A stretch of 64,000 bases of DNA. Source: JAHBNG01 sp039028975. GTDB taxonomy: Bacteria > Chloroflexota > Anaerolineae > Caldilineales > Caldilineaceae. Each line of letters starts with the position of its first letter. Position 1 is the stretch's first letter. Below the pieces are notes generated by a model. The model saw only the letters and a program-made list of their open reading frames with translations. It searched no databases and was not told where the DNA came from. The position numbers and the translations under genes are program-made. This document shows positions 43,642 through 51,914 of the stretch, piece after piece. Where the stretch lies: assembly GCA_039028975.1 (NCBI GenBank), contig JBCCHB010000015.1:1-64000 (forward strand). Reading direction: 5' to 3'.

Positions 43642-44643
43642 CTAAAAGATGCCCAAGCTGACGTATTTGCTCCCATCATCAGGTAAGACGGTGACCACAC
43701 ATCCCTGATCTAACTCTTTGGCTACTTCAATTGAGGCTGCTACGGCCGCCCCAGCGCTTAGCCCTACAAAGAGGCCTGCTTCTTGGGCTAATGCTGTGGT
43801 AGTCTCCCAGGTTGCCTCAACACCCATAGGGAAGTGACGGTCGGGCAGGAGTTCATCGTAAATCCCTGGCACAATAGCGCTTTCCAGATGTTTTAACCCT
43901 TCGATGACGGCTAATTCATCCTCTGGTTGAACTGTAACCAGCCGGATCTCTGAATTTTGTTCCTTAAGATAGCGCCCCACACCAACCAAGGTTCCCGTTG
44001 TTCCCAATCCCACTACATAGTGGGTGACCAAACCATTTGTCTGCTCCCATATCTCAGGGCCAGTAGTATGATAATGAGCCTGCCAATTCGCGTCATTATT
44101 GTACTGGTTGGCGTAAAAGTATCGATCCGGATCCGACGCCACAATCTCCCTCACCTTGAGAATGGCTCCATCTGAGCCCTCCAGCGGGTCTGATTCGATA
44201 AGCGTCGCTCCATACGCTCGGACTAATGCTTTACGTTCTGCACTAACGTTGGCGGGCATGACAAGATGAACAGGAATTCCCTTGACCGCGCCGATCAATG
44301 CAAAACCAATGCCCGTGTTCCCCGAGCTGCTATCGATCAGAATCTGGCCCTGTCCCAATTTCCCTTGACGCTCAGCTTCCTCAATAATCCGCAGTGCTGG
44401 CCTCGACTTGACAGAGCCACCGGGATTGAACCATTCCGCTTTCGCCAAGACCTTTACCGCTGCCGAGACACCTCTGACATGGGCAAAACCGCTGATATCT
44501 AGCAGGGGTGTATTGCCAATTTGATCCAGAATCGAGGTCGCCCCAGCATAAGGAGATGGGGAGATGGTACGATGGCTCGCCTGGGGCGATTGACCGTTTG
44601 TTTGCACAAGACGCTTATGTTTCCAAATAGGTTCGGCAATCAT
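43642..44643 (-). CDS. cysM: Cysteine synthase (CysK/CysM family)
   Basis: A 333-residue PLP enzyme of the cysteine synthase family, forming cysteine from an activated serine. The PLP lysine is K79 in NPGGSVKSRPA, with SSSGNTGIG and VGLGTTGTLVG (phosphate-binding loop) as in the family. ATG 44643 is chosen because AAGGA lies six bases before it; a longer frame to 44694 lacks support. It is third in an operon after a sulfur-carrier protein and a rhodanese-ThiF protein, so it probably uses carrier thiocarboxylate as sulfur donor, like Mycobacterium CysM; this is inferred from context. Confidence 0.85.
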   Translation of the reverse strand: MIAEPIWKHKRLVQTNGQSPQASHRTISPSPYAGATSILDQIGNTPLLDISGFAHVRGVSAAVKVLAKAEWFNPGGSVKSRPALRIIEEAERQGKLGQGQILIDSSSGNTGIGFALIGAVKGIPVHLVMPANVSAERKALVRAYGATLIESDPLEGSDGAILKVREIVASDPDRYFYANQYNNDANWQAHYHTTGPEIWEQTNGLVTHYVVGLGTTGTLVGVGRYLKEQNSEIRLVTVQPEDELAVIEGLKHLESAIVPGIYDELLPDRHFPMGVEATWETTTALAQEAGLFVGLSAGAAVAASIEVAKELDQGCVVTVLPDDGSKYVSLGIF

Positions 44644-44726
44644 TTTATTTCCTTCAATTGGAAAGAGTGGATGATGGATAGTCACCGTGAACAACTAACC
44701 ACCAGAGACCATCCACCACCTGATCC

Positions 44727-45959
44727 TTAAGCTGCTACCAGCTCACCTGCATGATGCCCATTTGTTGCTTCAACTGTCACAGTTGAACTGGGCAAGCCAC
44801 AGAATTGTTCGTAATCGATCAGCTCTGTTATGGTCGGATGATCGCCGCAGACAGGGCACTCTGGATTCTTGCGGACTTTTAAGGTACGGAAGCTCATATC
44901 TAGGGTATCAATCATAAGCAAGCGACCGACCAAAGGTTCTCCCATGCCGACAATGAGCTTGATGGCTTCGATTGCTTGGAGCGACCCAACAATGCCCGGC
45001 AAGACACCCAATACACCGCCCTCGGCACAGCTCGGCACCTCACCAGGAGGAGGTGGATCCGGATAGAGGCAGCGATAACAGGGGCTATTTGGATCTCGCG
45101 GATCGTAAACGGTCACTTGGCCTTCAAACATGAAGATGCTAGCGTCTACCAATGGCTTGCCTAACATTTGACAAGCATCATTGACCAAATAACGGGTCGG
45201 AAAGTTGTCCGATCCGTTCAGCACAATGTCATAGTCCTTAATGATATCCAAGGCGTTGTAGCTGGAGAGTGGTTCATTGTGAGCAATGACATTGACGTCT
45301 GGGTTGATATCCACTAGTCGATCCCTAGCCGAATCAACCTTAGGGCGCCCAACATCCTTAGTTCCGTGAAGAATCTGGCGCTGGAGATTGGATACATCTA
45401 CGGTATCGAAATCAACAATGCCGATAGTCCCAACGCCAGCCGCAGCCAGATAGATAGCCGATGGGCTGCCCAATCCACCCGCGCCAATGAGCAGCACTTT
45501 GCTCTCCAACAGCTTAATCTGTCCCTCTTCTCCCATCTCCTGAAGAATGGTGTGGCGGCTGTAGCGAATCCGCTGGTCTTCAGTCAAAACGCTTGGGATC
45601 TTAAAATCGAACCCGGCATTCTTCCAACCATTAAAGCCACCGATCAACGAAATTGTGTTGGTGTATCCCATCTCTTGCAAGTTACGAGCAGCAAAAGCAG
45701 AGCGAGAGCCACCGGCGCAGTAGATGACGACAGGCTTCTCTCTATCATGAACATTCTGCTCGATCTGAAGCTCCAAGAAACCACGGGGAATAAAGGTCGC
45801 CTCTGGCAGATGCCCCTGCACAAACTCATCTCGCTCACGGACATCAATCACAGCCATATCTTCACCCAAATCCAATCTCTGTTTGAGTTCTTGGGGCGAG
45901 ATTTCAGTGATTTCACTCTTGGCGAGGGCCAAAAGCTGATCTCGATTGAGTCTACTCAT
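44727..45959 (-). CDS. Rhodanese-ThiF fusion (MoeB/MoeZ-like sulfur-carrier activator)
   Basis: A 410-residue protein. Residues 20-115 form a rhodanese domain with active Cys81 (YCAGGSR). Residues about 125-390 form a ThiF/MoeB adenylyltransferase with GAGGLGSP (159-166), NLQRQ and zinc Cys pairs CYRC/CPVC. Its known job is to adenylate a ubiquitin-like sulfur carrier and transfer sulfur to it. The rhodanese is N-terminal, opposite to Mycobacterium MoeZ. ATG 45959 overlaps the carrier gene by 8 bp; the ribosome-binding GGAGGT is inside that gene. Upstream of cysM. Confidence 0.9.
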   Translation of the reverse strand: MSRLNRDQLLALAKSEITEISPQELKQRLDLGEDMAVIDVRERDEFVQGHLPEATFIPRGFLELQIEQNVHDREKPVVIYCAGGSRSAFAARNLQEMGYTNTISLIGGFNGWKNAGFDFKIPSVLTEDQRIRYSRHTILQEMGEEGQIKLLESKVLLIGAGGLGSPSAIYLAAAGVGTIGIVDFDTVDVSNLQRQILHGTKDVGRPKVDSARDRLVDINPDVNVIAHNEPLSSYNALDIIKDYDIVLNGSDNFPTRYLVNDACQMLGKPLVDASIFMFEGQVTVYDPRDPNSPCYRCLYPDPPPPGEVPSCAEGGVLGVLPGIVGSLQAIEAIKLIVGMGEPLVGRLLMIDTLDMSFRTLKVRKNPECPVCGDHPTITELIDYEQFCGLPSSTVTVEATNGHHAGELVAA

Positions 45960-46239
45960 TTTGAAAATTACCTCCAGCCATTGCAGGAACAATAGACACC
46001 CGGTCATTCGCAGTCACAGGTGTCTCAAGGCCCTTAAGCTCACCGATTTCGTCTTCATTCAAAAAGACATTAATAAAACGTTTTACCGAGCCGCTCTCAT
46101 CTAACACTTTTGCGGAAATACCAGGGTACTTCTCTTCCGCAACTTGGAGGATGGCTCCAACGGTCTCGCCCTCTATTTCTATTTTGGATTGGCCGCCAGT
46201 GAGGCGACGTAGAGGTGTGGGTACTAATAACGTAGCCAT
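45952..46239 (-). CDS. MoaD/ThiS-family sulfur carrier (CysO-like)
   Basis: A 95-residue ubiquitin-like protein. The fold pattern IPTP/LVPTPLRRLTGGQSKIEIEG through VSIVPAMAGG matches CysO/MoaD carriers, whose C-terminal Gly-Gly is adenylated and thiocarboxylated. Here Gly89-Gly90 is followed by five residues (NFQNE), so a protease must expose GG before use, or the tail reflects translational coupling with the next gene. AAGAAAGG precedes the ATG. First gene of a three-gene operon with a rhodanese-ThiF activator and cysM, and preceded by a structured leader. Confidence 0.85.
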   Translation of the reverse strand: MATLLVPTPLRRLTGGQSKIEIEGETVGAILQVAEEKYPGISAKVLDESGSVKRFINVFLNEDEIGELKGLETPVTANDRVSIVPAMAGGNFQNE

Positions 46240-46310
46240 TTTCGATCCTTTCTTGAAAGAGTAATTTAGTCTAATTTAGCAAAAAACATCGATTTGTTTG
46301 TTTTTGCTTT

Positions 46311-46338
46311 GTGATTGGTACGAAGTGATTGGTACGAA
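46311..46338 (-). repeat. 14-bp direct repeat, two copies
   Basis: GTGATTGGTACGAA occurs at 46311-46324 and again at 46325-46338, between the leader terminator and the carrier-protein start codon. Its role is unknown; a regulator site or duplication is possible. Confidence 0.7.
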
Positions 46339-46348
46339 TTTTATGCAT

Positions 46349-46386
46349 AAAAAAACCGGCTTCATCTAATGCGATGAACCCGGTTT
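46349..46386 (-). terminator. Rho-independent terminator inside the cysteine-operon leader
   Basis: Read on the minus strand: stem AAACCGGGTTCATC / GATGAAGCCGGTTT (14 bp, one mismatch) with a six-base loop, then U7. The only downstream gene on that strand is the sulfur-carrier operon, so the stop signal lies in its leader. An upstream stretch (46489-46498) can pair with its 5' arm (46369-46378), pointing to attenuation. Confidence 0.85.
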
Positions 46387-46560
46387 CATAGTGGACGAAT
46401 TTGCAAAGTCCAAATCCAGCCAATTGACGCAAACGCGTTGCGTTTTTAATCAGGTATACATATTGGTTTATCCAAAGCTGTTACCAATTTCATCGCATCA
46501 TAGCCAAAGATGCGGGAGCAATCAGCGTCTTGCTGACTACGCCCGCCATATACACAAGCA
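46387..46560 (-). promoter_or_regulatory. Candidate riboswitch/attenuator leader of the sulfur-carrier operon
   Basis: Upstream of the terminator the minus-strand RNA can form several stems in a row: GCGGGCGTAGTCAGC/GCTGATTGCTCCCGC, ATTGGT/ACCAAT and ACGCAA/TTGCGT. ATGCGATGAA (46489-46498) is the exact complement of TTCATCGCAT in the terminator 5' arm and could serve as antiterminator. No known riboswitch consensus (T-box, SAM, TPP, Moco) is evident. Ligand unknown; sulfur or cysteine status is a guess. Confidence 0.6.
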
Positions 46561-47154
46561 ACAATGATGTCGATAAAAAAGAGTAACGTTTGGAAGAATC
46601 ATTTTTTCTCTATTATTCAGCCTTATTGGGGAAGTAGGAACGACTCTCCCCTAAGGCCACAAAAAGTTGCGATTTTCAGAAGGCTCTCGCCATCCAAGTA
46701 ACCGTTGTTGATAAAACAGGTCTATGCCACATAAGTATAGACCTGTCTCCCATAGCTGTCAAGCACGTAATGAGAATTCCGACAAAACTCATAGATTCTG
46801 CAAACAGTCTTCATATACTCTGTTCTAAAATATACTCGCACTACGATCTATCCAGCACTATTATCTACGATTGAAGAATGATGGTGGGTAAGATGGCTCA
46901 CAGTGTCCCTAAATTATTCGACTGTTAGGTTATTGAACAACAGCAACCGGATGCCAAATAGATTCCCCACCCACAGGGAGTATAGGGATAGGGACGGGTA
47001 CAGCTCAAGTGTTCGTCAATAAAAAAGATTCGTTTGTCCTTCATCAGAGGCTATGATAATATAATTGTTTGTAACATCATGTATTATTCTCCCCCTCTCC
47101 ATAGAGAAAGTTTAATTACGACGTCTTCTGAAAAAAAATACCAAAGGAGATTGT
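46561..47154. other. Divergent intergenic region
   Basis: Between the leader and the importer operon. It should contain the minus-strand leader promoter and the plus-strand operon promoter. An AT-rich TATGATAATATAAT (47052-47065) upstream of the binding-protein gene could hold the -10 region; no clean -35 pair is seen. AAAGGAG before 47155 is a clear ribosome-binding site. No gene is supported. Confidence 0.45.
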
Positions 47155-48852
47155 ATGTTCAAACGAAATTTGCTCCCTCTACTCCTCGTTTTTGCCCTCA
47201 TTTTGGCTGCCTGTGGGGCACCAGCCGCGCAAGATGCTTCACCAAGCGGAGATTCTGGTGGCGATGCCTCCGCTGATGGCGCGATGGCTATGGACCTTCC
47301 TGCGGATGCCGCGCCAGAACAGGTTCTAAATCTAGTCTTAGGAGGTGGGACCTACTCCTACGAGGAACCAATTGCATTTCACTTGTTAGCCACCGGTGGT
47401 CGCTCGCAGCAGTGGAAGACCCTCTACGTAACGCCGCTGATGTACTTTGATATCGATCAGAACCTCAAACCGGCCGTCTTCGACACTTGGGAAAGCAACG
47501 AAGATAACACCGAATGGACTTTCACCATTGATCCCCGTGCCGTCTGGTCCGATGGATCACCCATTACGGCAACCGATATCAAAAAGAGCTGGGAATTAAT
47601 GGCGAATCCTCTTAGCGTTGCCGATCGCTCTATCCAATATATCGGCAATGTGGTTGGCTTTTCTGAGGTGCGCGCAGACGAAGCCACCGAGATTCCTGGC
47701 GTGGAAGCAGTCGATGACTCGACCCTCCATGTTACGTTGACCCAATCAGACGCCATCTTCCATTGGCGCATCGCTACCAGCCATATGGGTCCCATCAAGA
47801 TGGACGGCATTACCATCGACGATATGGATACACTCTGGAAACTGGAAAGTGAGCCAGCCACGTCTGGACCGTATATGCTGTCTGAGTTTGATGCCGATCT
47901 CGGCACGGCTACCTTTGTTCCCAACCCCAACTGGTGGATGGATGAAGGCCCTTATCTGGAAAAAATTACTTTCCAGCTCTTGGAGAACGACCCGCAGGCT
48001 ATGGCTGCGATGGCGCTAAACGGACAGATCCACGCGGTCAGTGATCCCATGCCACCTGCCTTCCAGGAACAGATACCCGATTGGTATCGACCAGTAAAGC
48101 AATTTGGCTTTAACTCTCACTGGTTCTCGACAGCGGCTGAACCGACCAACGATCCCAAGGTGCGCGAGGCCCTTACTCTTGCCGTCGATTTGGAGCAGGT
48201 CTTCCAGGCAGGCTGGCCAGAAGGCGATGGCATCCGCGCCACCCAAATGCTTGACCCTGATATGAGCTGCTACGATACCGAAAGCTCCTGGTACGAGTAC
48301 GATCCGGAAGCAGCCAAGCAGGCCCTGGCCGACTCTTCCTACGGCAGCGCCGAGAATCTGCCCAAGATACGGGTCTCACCCCGATCCCTCAGCCCGAACT
48401 TGATCCGTTCAGTCGAAGCGATCATGGAGTTCTGGCGGCAAAATCTTGGCATCGAAAATGTTGAATTCAAGACGCAAACATCTGAATTTGGCGACGACGA
48501 GCCTCTCGTCAACCTCAACCGCGATGATGTGGTTACCCGCGTACCCGATGGCGCAACCTACACCTGGGTTGCGGCTCACTCTAGCGGACCGATTGCTTCC
48601 GAAAACATGATGGACGGCTATGTCAACCCAGAAATCGATGCTCTGTTGGACGAAGCACTTTCTTTGTCTCCCGAAGATCCACGCCGCTGCGAACTAACCC
48701 AAGAAGCACAAAAGCTCTTTATGGGCGACTATCCCGGCTTCTTCGTGGGCATTCCCATTGCTACCATCAACGCCAGCGAGCAGGTCAAGAACTTCCAATG
48801 GGGTCCTGATCTGGGCATGATCGAGCCGTGGAAGATTTATATCGGAGAATAG
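47155..48852 (+). CDS. ABC transporter substrate-binding lipoprotein, family 5
   Basis: A 565-residue periplasm-side binding protein of the peptide/nickel/opine (SBP_bac_5) family. The lipoprotein signal ends LAAC with lipid-anchored C20. Later landmarks are FTIDPRAVWSDGSPITATDIKKSWE, TSGPYMLSEFD and VREALTLAVDLEQV, typical for DppA/OppA-like proteins. GGAG precedes the ATG. It is first in an operon with two permeases at 48949 and 49904; no ATP-binding subunit gene follows. The cargo cannot be deduced. Confidence 0.9.
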   Translation: MFKRNLLPLLLVFALILAACGAPAAQDASPSGDSGGDASADGAMAMDLPADAAPEQVLNLVLGGGTYSYEEPIAFHLLATGGRSQQWKTLYVTPLMYFDIDQNLKPAVFDTWESNEDNTEWTFTIDPRAVWSDGSPITATDIKKSWELMANPLSVADRSIQYIGNVVGFSEVRADEATEIPGVEAVDDSTLHVTLTQSDAIFHWRIATSHMGPIKMDGITIDDMDTLWKLESEPATSGPYMLSEFDADLGTATFVPNPNWWMDEGPYLEKITFQLLENDPQAMAAMALNGQIHAVSDPMPPAFQEQIPDWYRPVKQFGFNSHWFSTAAEPTNDPKVREALTLAVDLEQVFQAGWPEGDGIRATQMLDPDMSCYDTESSWYEYDPEAAKQALADSSYGSAENLPKIRVSPRSLSPNLIRSVEAIMEFWRQNLGIENVEFKTQTSEFGDDEPLVNLNRDDVVTRVPDGATYTWVAAHSSGPIASENMMDGYVNPEIDALLDEALSLSPEDPRRCELTQEAQKLFMGDYPGFFVGIPIATINASEQVKNFQWGPDLGMIEPWKIYIGE

Positions 48853-48859
48853 TTGAAAA

Positions 48860-48921
48860 GTTGAAGAGTTAAAAGGCGGAAAGGTCGAAGAGTGTCAGGG
48901 CAAACCTTTCAACTCTTCAAC
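48860..48921 (+). promoter_or_regulatory. Intercistronic stem-loop after the binding-protein gene
   Basis: GTTGAAGAGTT (48860-48870) is the exact complement of AACTCTTCAAC (48911-48921), extended by AAAGG/CCTTT. It sits between the binding-protein stop and the first permease start, where such hairpins often stabilise the binding-protein mRNA relative to permeases. Sequence resembles the 38941 hairpin. Confidence 0.55.
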
Positions 48922-48948
48922 CCTTCCCCCTTTGAAAAAAAATATTCC

Positions 48949-49893
48949 ATGATCTCCTATCTCTTCATGCGGGTCTTCCGCTGGGCCACTGGCCTGCTCC
49001 TAATCATGTTTATTACCTATGCCATGATGTTCTATGGCGCGGGTGATCCGATTAAGCGCATGTATTTGGCGCGTGATGCTGGCTCCGGTATGGATGAGAA
49101 TGTGGTCGATGCTCTACGTGAGAAGTTTGGTTTGGATAAGCCCTTTGGCGCGCAATTTGGCAATTACATGCAGAACCTAGTGCGTGGCGATATGGGCTAT
49201 TCGATTTTTATGCGCCGCGACGTTACGGATATTGTGTTTGCCCGCTTGCCAATTTCCATTCAGCTTGGGCTAGCCGCCACTGTGCTCATGACCATCATTG
49301 GCATTCCGCTGGGCGTACTGGCCGCGCTCAATCACAATCGCTGGCCGGATCAGCTAATTGTGGGTGTTGTGGTCTTCTTCCACGCTGTGCCGGTCTTTGT
49401 AGTTGGGCCGATTCTGCTGTTGATTTTCGTCTTGGCGCTAGGGCTGATGGATGTCCCCACGGGATGGAAGGGCCTTTTTCATACGCAGAACATTTTGCCC
49501 CTCTTTGTCCTGCTCTTAGGCCCCATGCCGGTGGTTGTACGCCAAACGCGGGCGGCCATGCTTGAAGTCATGCGGCAGGATTATATTCGGACGGCTCGCG
49601 CCAAGGGAGTGCCCGAAAAGATGGTGATTGTCCGCCACATGTTGCGGCCCATCCTTACCCCTGTTGTTACTTCCATTGGCTTGATTATGATTGGGATCAT
49701 CAACGGCGCGTTGATTGTCGAAAAGCTCTTCAATATTCCTGGCTTTGGCACGCTCACCCTGCGCGGGCTGCAGACTGTTGATTATCCAATTATCATGGCA
49801 ACTGTGCTGGTTGGGGCCATGATTGTGATGGTGAGCAATTTGTTGGTGGACTTTATCTATCCCTTGTTGGACCCACGCGTTACACGTAGTTAA
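48949..49893 (+). CDS. ABC transporter permease (DppB/OppB type)
   Basis: A 314-residue inner-membrane permease with six predicted membrane helices and the EAA-type cytoplasmic loop (YIRTARAKGVPEKMVIVRHMLRP). ATG 48949 (MISYLFMRVFRW) is chosen because the family begins with this helix; upstream codons 48892-48948 translate low-complexity hairpin sequence. Directly followed by a DppC-type permease 10 bp away. Confidence 0.9.
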   Translation: MISYLFMRVFRWATGLLLIMFITYAMMFYGAGDPIKRMYLARDAGSGMDENVVDALREKFGLDKPFGAQFGNYMQNLVRGDMGYSIFMRRDVTDIVFARLPISIQLGLAATVLMTIIGIPLGVLAALNHNRWPDQLIVGVVVFFHAVPVFVVGPILLLIFVLALGLMDVPTGWKGLFHTQNILPLFVLLLGPMPVVVRQTRAAMLEVMRQDYIRTARAKGVPEKMVIVRHMLRPILTPVVTSIGLIMIGIINGALIVEKLFNIPGFGTLTLRGLQTVDYPIIMATVLVGAMIVMVSNLLVDFIYPLLDPRVTRS

Positions 49894-49903
49894 AGATAAA
49901 AAG

Positions 49904-50896
49904 ATGTCTACATTGTCTAGCACTGCTAAATCTACCACAGTCAATTTGGATCTCTCTGCGCAAAGCGAAATCCAACACCGCAGCCTCTGGAGTGAAGCAT
50001 TTCAACGGCTTTTGAAGAACCGATTGGCCGTCGTGGGTTTGGGTATTGTCATCATCTTTTTGGTCGCGGCCATCATTGGCCCCTATGTGACCCCGTTTGA
50101 TTTTCTGGAGCAGAGTATTGGGAACGCTCTTCAAGGGCCATCTGCCGACCATTGGCTTGGCACCGACGCCTTGGGTCGGGACATTTTTAGTCGGCTGTTG
50201 TATGGCGCTCGCACGGCCGCACTGGTTGGGCTCACTTCAACCGTGGTTAGTTTACTGATCGGTATCATCATCGGCACAGTGGGTGGTTTCCTTGGCGGGC
50301 GCGTGGACGAATTCCTCATGTGGTTCACAGATGTGACCATGTCAGTACCAGGGCTGCTGCTGGCCATGCTCGTCAACTCTACACTCAAACGGCCAGTTGC
50401 TGCTTGGTTCGACGCGATGTATGAACAGACCAGAGATCCATTTTATCTGAATACGCTGTGGTTGGACTTTGTGCTGGTATTTGGCGCATTGGCGCTTATT
50501 AGTTGGCCAGCGTATGCCCGTCTAATCCGTGGGCAGGTCTTGAGCATAGGTAAAACGGTCTATGTAGAAGCATCCCAAAGCACTGGCGCCAGCACCAGAC
50601 GGATCATGTGGAACCATATTATTCCCAACGCCATGGGACCGTTGGTTGTAGCCGTCACCGCCGGTATCGGCGCGGCGATCACGCTGGAGTCTACACTGAG
50701 CTTTTTGGGCATTGGTGTGCAGCCACCCAATGCCTCTTGGGGTAGCATGCTTGCAGACAGCCTCTCCCTCTGGATAAGCTTTCCTCATCTGATGATTATC
50801 CCGGCGACGACCATTGGCATTATTACGTTGGGCTTTACCTTTTTGGGCGATGGGCTGAACGATGCATTGAATCCGCGCCAGACGCTCAACGAATAG
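49904..50896 (+). CDS. ABC transporter permease (DppC/OppC type)
   Basis: A 330-residue permease: a cytoplasmic N-terminal OppC-like stretch (RSLWSEAFQRLLKNRLAVVG), a membrane helix, an external loop with DHWLGTDALGRDIFSRLLYG, then the transport domain with the EAA loop YVEASQSTGASTRRIMWNHIIP. Third gene of the importer operon. Operon lacks ATPase genes, which must be supplied elsewhere. Confidence 0.9.
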   Translation: MSTLSSTAKSTTVNLDLSAQSEIQHRSLWSEAFQRLLKNRLAVVGLGIVIIFLVAAIIGPYVTPFDFLEQSIGNALQGPSADHWLGTDALGRDIFSRLLYGARTAALVGLTSTVVSLLIGIIIGTVGGFLGGRVDEFLMWFTDVTMSVPGLLLAMLVNSTLKRPVAAWFDAMYEQTRDPFYLNTLWLDFVLVFGALALISWPAYARLIRGQVLSIGKTVYVEASQSTGASTRRIMWNHIIPNAMGPLVVAVTAGIGAAITLESTLSFLGIGVQPPNASWGSMLADSLSLWISFPHLMIIPATTIGIITLGFTFLGDGLNDALNPRQTLNE

Positions 50897-50993
50897 TGCT
50901 ATTTTGAATCAAGTTTGTGCGGACCTCTTTCTCCCTGTTTCTCCCATCCGTGTTGATAACCGCATGTTGCGCTGAAGTTGAACCTTACTACAC

Positions 50994-51914
50994 ATGAAAA
51001 TCCTCAATCATTTACTAACTGATGCTGAGCACTGCACCTTTGCCCGTGATGGGTACATGGTGATTCAAAATGCGTTATCGCCCCAGGAAGTGACAACGTT
51101 TCTGGCAATTGTTGATGAGATCGATGCACGGAAGCGTGCCGAACAGGGCCTCAGCCCCTATGATCGGGTTAACCTCCACGATACCATTGGCCACGATAAC
51201 CGTCTGCTCGACCTGATCGACTGGCCGACCACATTTGCCAAGGTCTGGGGAATCATGGGCTATCCTATCCAGCTATACCATACCCAGATGATTGTTACAC
51301 CGCCGCCGGAGCCAGAGATGTCGTCAGAGAACGAGATTCCGCAAAAGCGCCTCGGCTGGCATCAGGACAACAACCGGATGGGCAAAGACTTGGACCTTCT
51401 CCGAGAGCCGCAGCCCATGGTCTCACTCAAGGTGGCTTATTTCCTCACCGATACAACACGGGTGGGCAGTGGAAATTTCTACGTCGTACCAGGCAGCCAT
51501 CAGCAGAATAGACTGCACTGGCCGATAAATGAGAAACCGATGAATGGGAAGGAAGAACCTCTCAATGCCATCCCCACCCAAGTCAAAGCGGGCGACGCTA
51601 TCATTTTCGACCGTCGCCTTTGGCATGCCGCCAGCCCGAATACCCTGGATACCCCACGAAAAGTACTCTTCTACGGCTATAGCTACCGTTGGCTGCGTCC
51701 CAAGTGCGATATGGCAACCGAGCCTTTGCTCAATCAGGTAAATCCCATTCGCCGCCAGTTACTCGGTTGGGCGACCAGTGCCAATGGCCGCTATGATCCA
51801 AAGCCAGAAGATGTTCCGCTGCGCGCCTGGATTGCCGAACATGTAGGTGAAGAGGCTGTTGTGCCTTGGGATCATACACTTGAGGAGCGGGGTGGCCGAA
51901 TAACAGATGGATAA
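50994..51914 (+). CDS. Phytanoyl-CoA dioxygenase-like Fe(II)/2-oxoglutarate enzyme
   Basis: A 306-residue PhyH-family oxygenase. The iron-binding triad reads WHQD (H123, D125) and LWHAAS (H211), with PRKVLFYGYSYRW supplying the 2-oxoglutarate arginine. The N-terminal helix FARDGYMVIQNALSPQE is typical. It lies 97 bp after the importer permease and overlaps the following APH gene by 8 bp. The hydroxylated substrate is unknown. Confidence 0.88.
   Translation: MKILNHLLTDAEHCTFARDGYMVIQNALSPQEVTTFLAIVDEIDARKRAEQGLSPYDRVNLHDTIGHDNRLLDLIDWPTTFAKVWGIMGYPIQLYHTQMIVTPPPEPEMSSENEIPQKRLGWHQDNNRMGKDLDLLREPQPMVSLKVAYFLTDTTRVGSGNFYVVPGSHQQNRLHWPINEKPMNGKEEPLNAIPTQVKAGDAIIFDRRLWHAASPNTLDTPRKVLFYGYSYRWLRPKCDMATEPLLNQVNPIRRQLLGWATSANGRYDPKPEDVPLRAWIAEHVGEEAVVPWDHTLEERGGRITDG

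Noticed and set aside
46387..46560. T-box, SAM, TPP or Moco riboswitch in the cysteine-operon leader
   Set aside because: The expected conserved motifs were not found by eye; the leader is instead reported as an unassigned attenuator.
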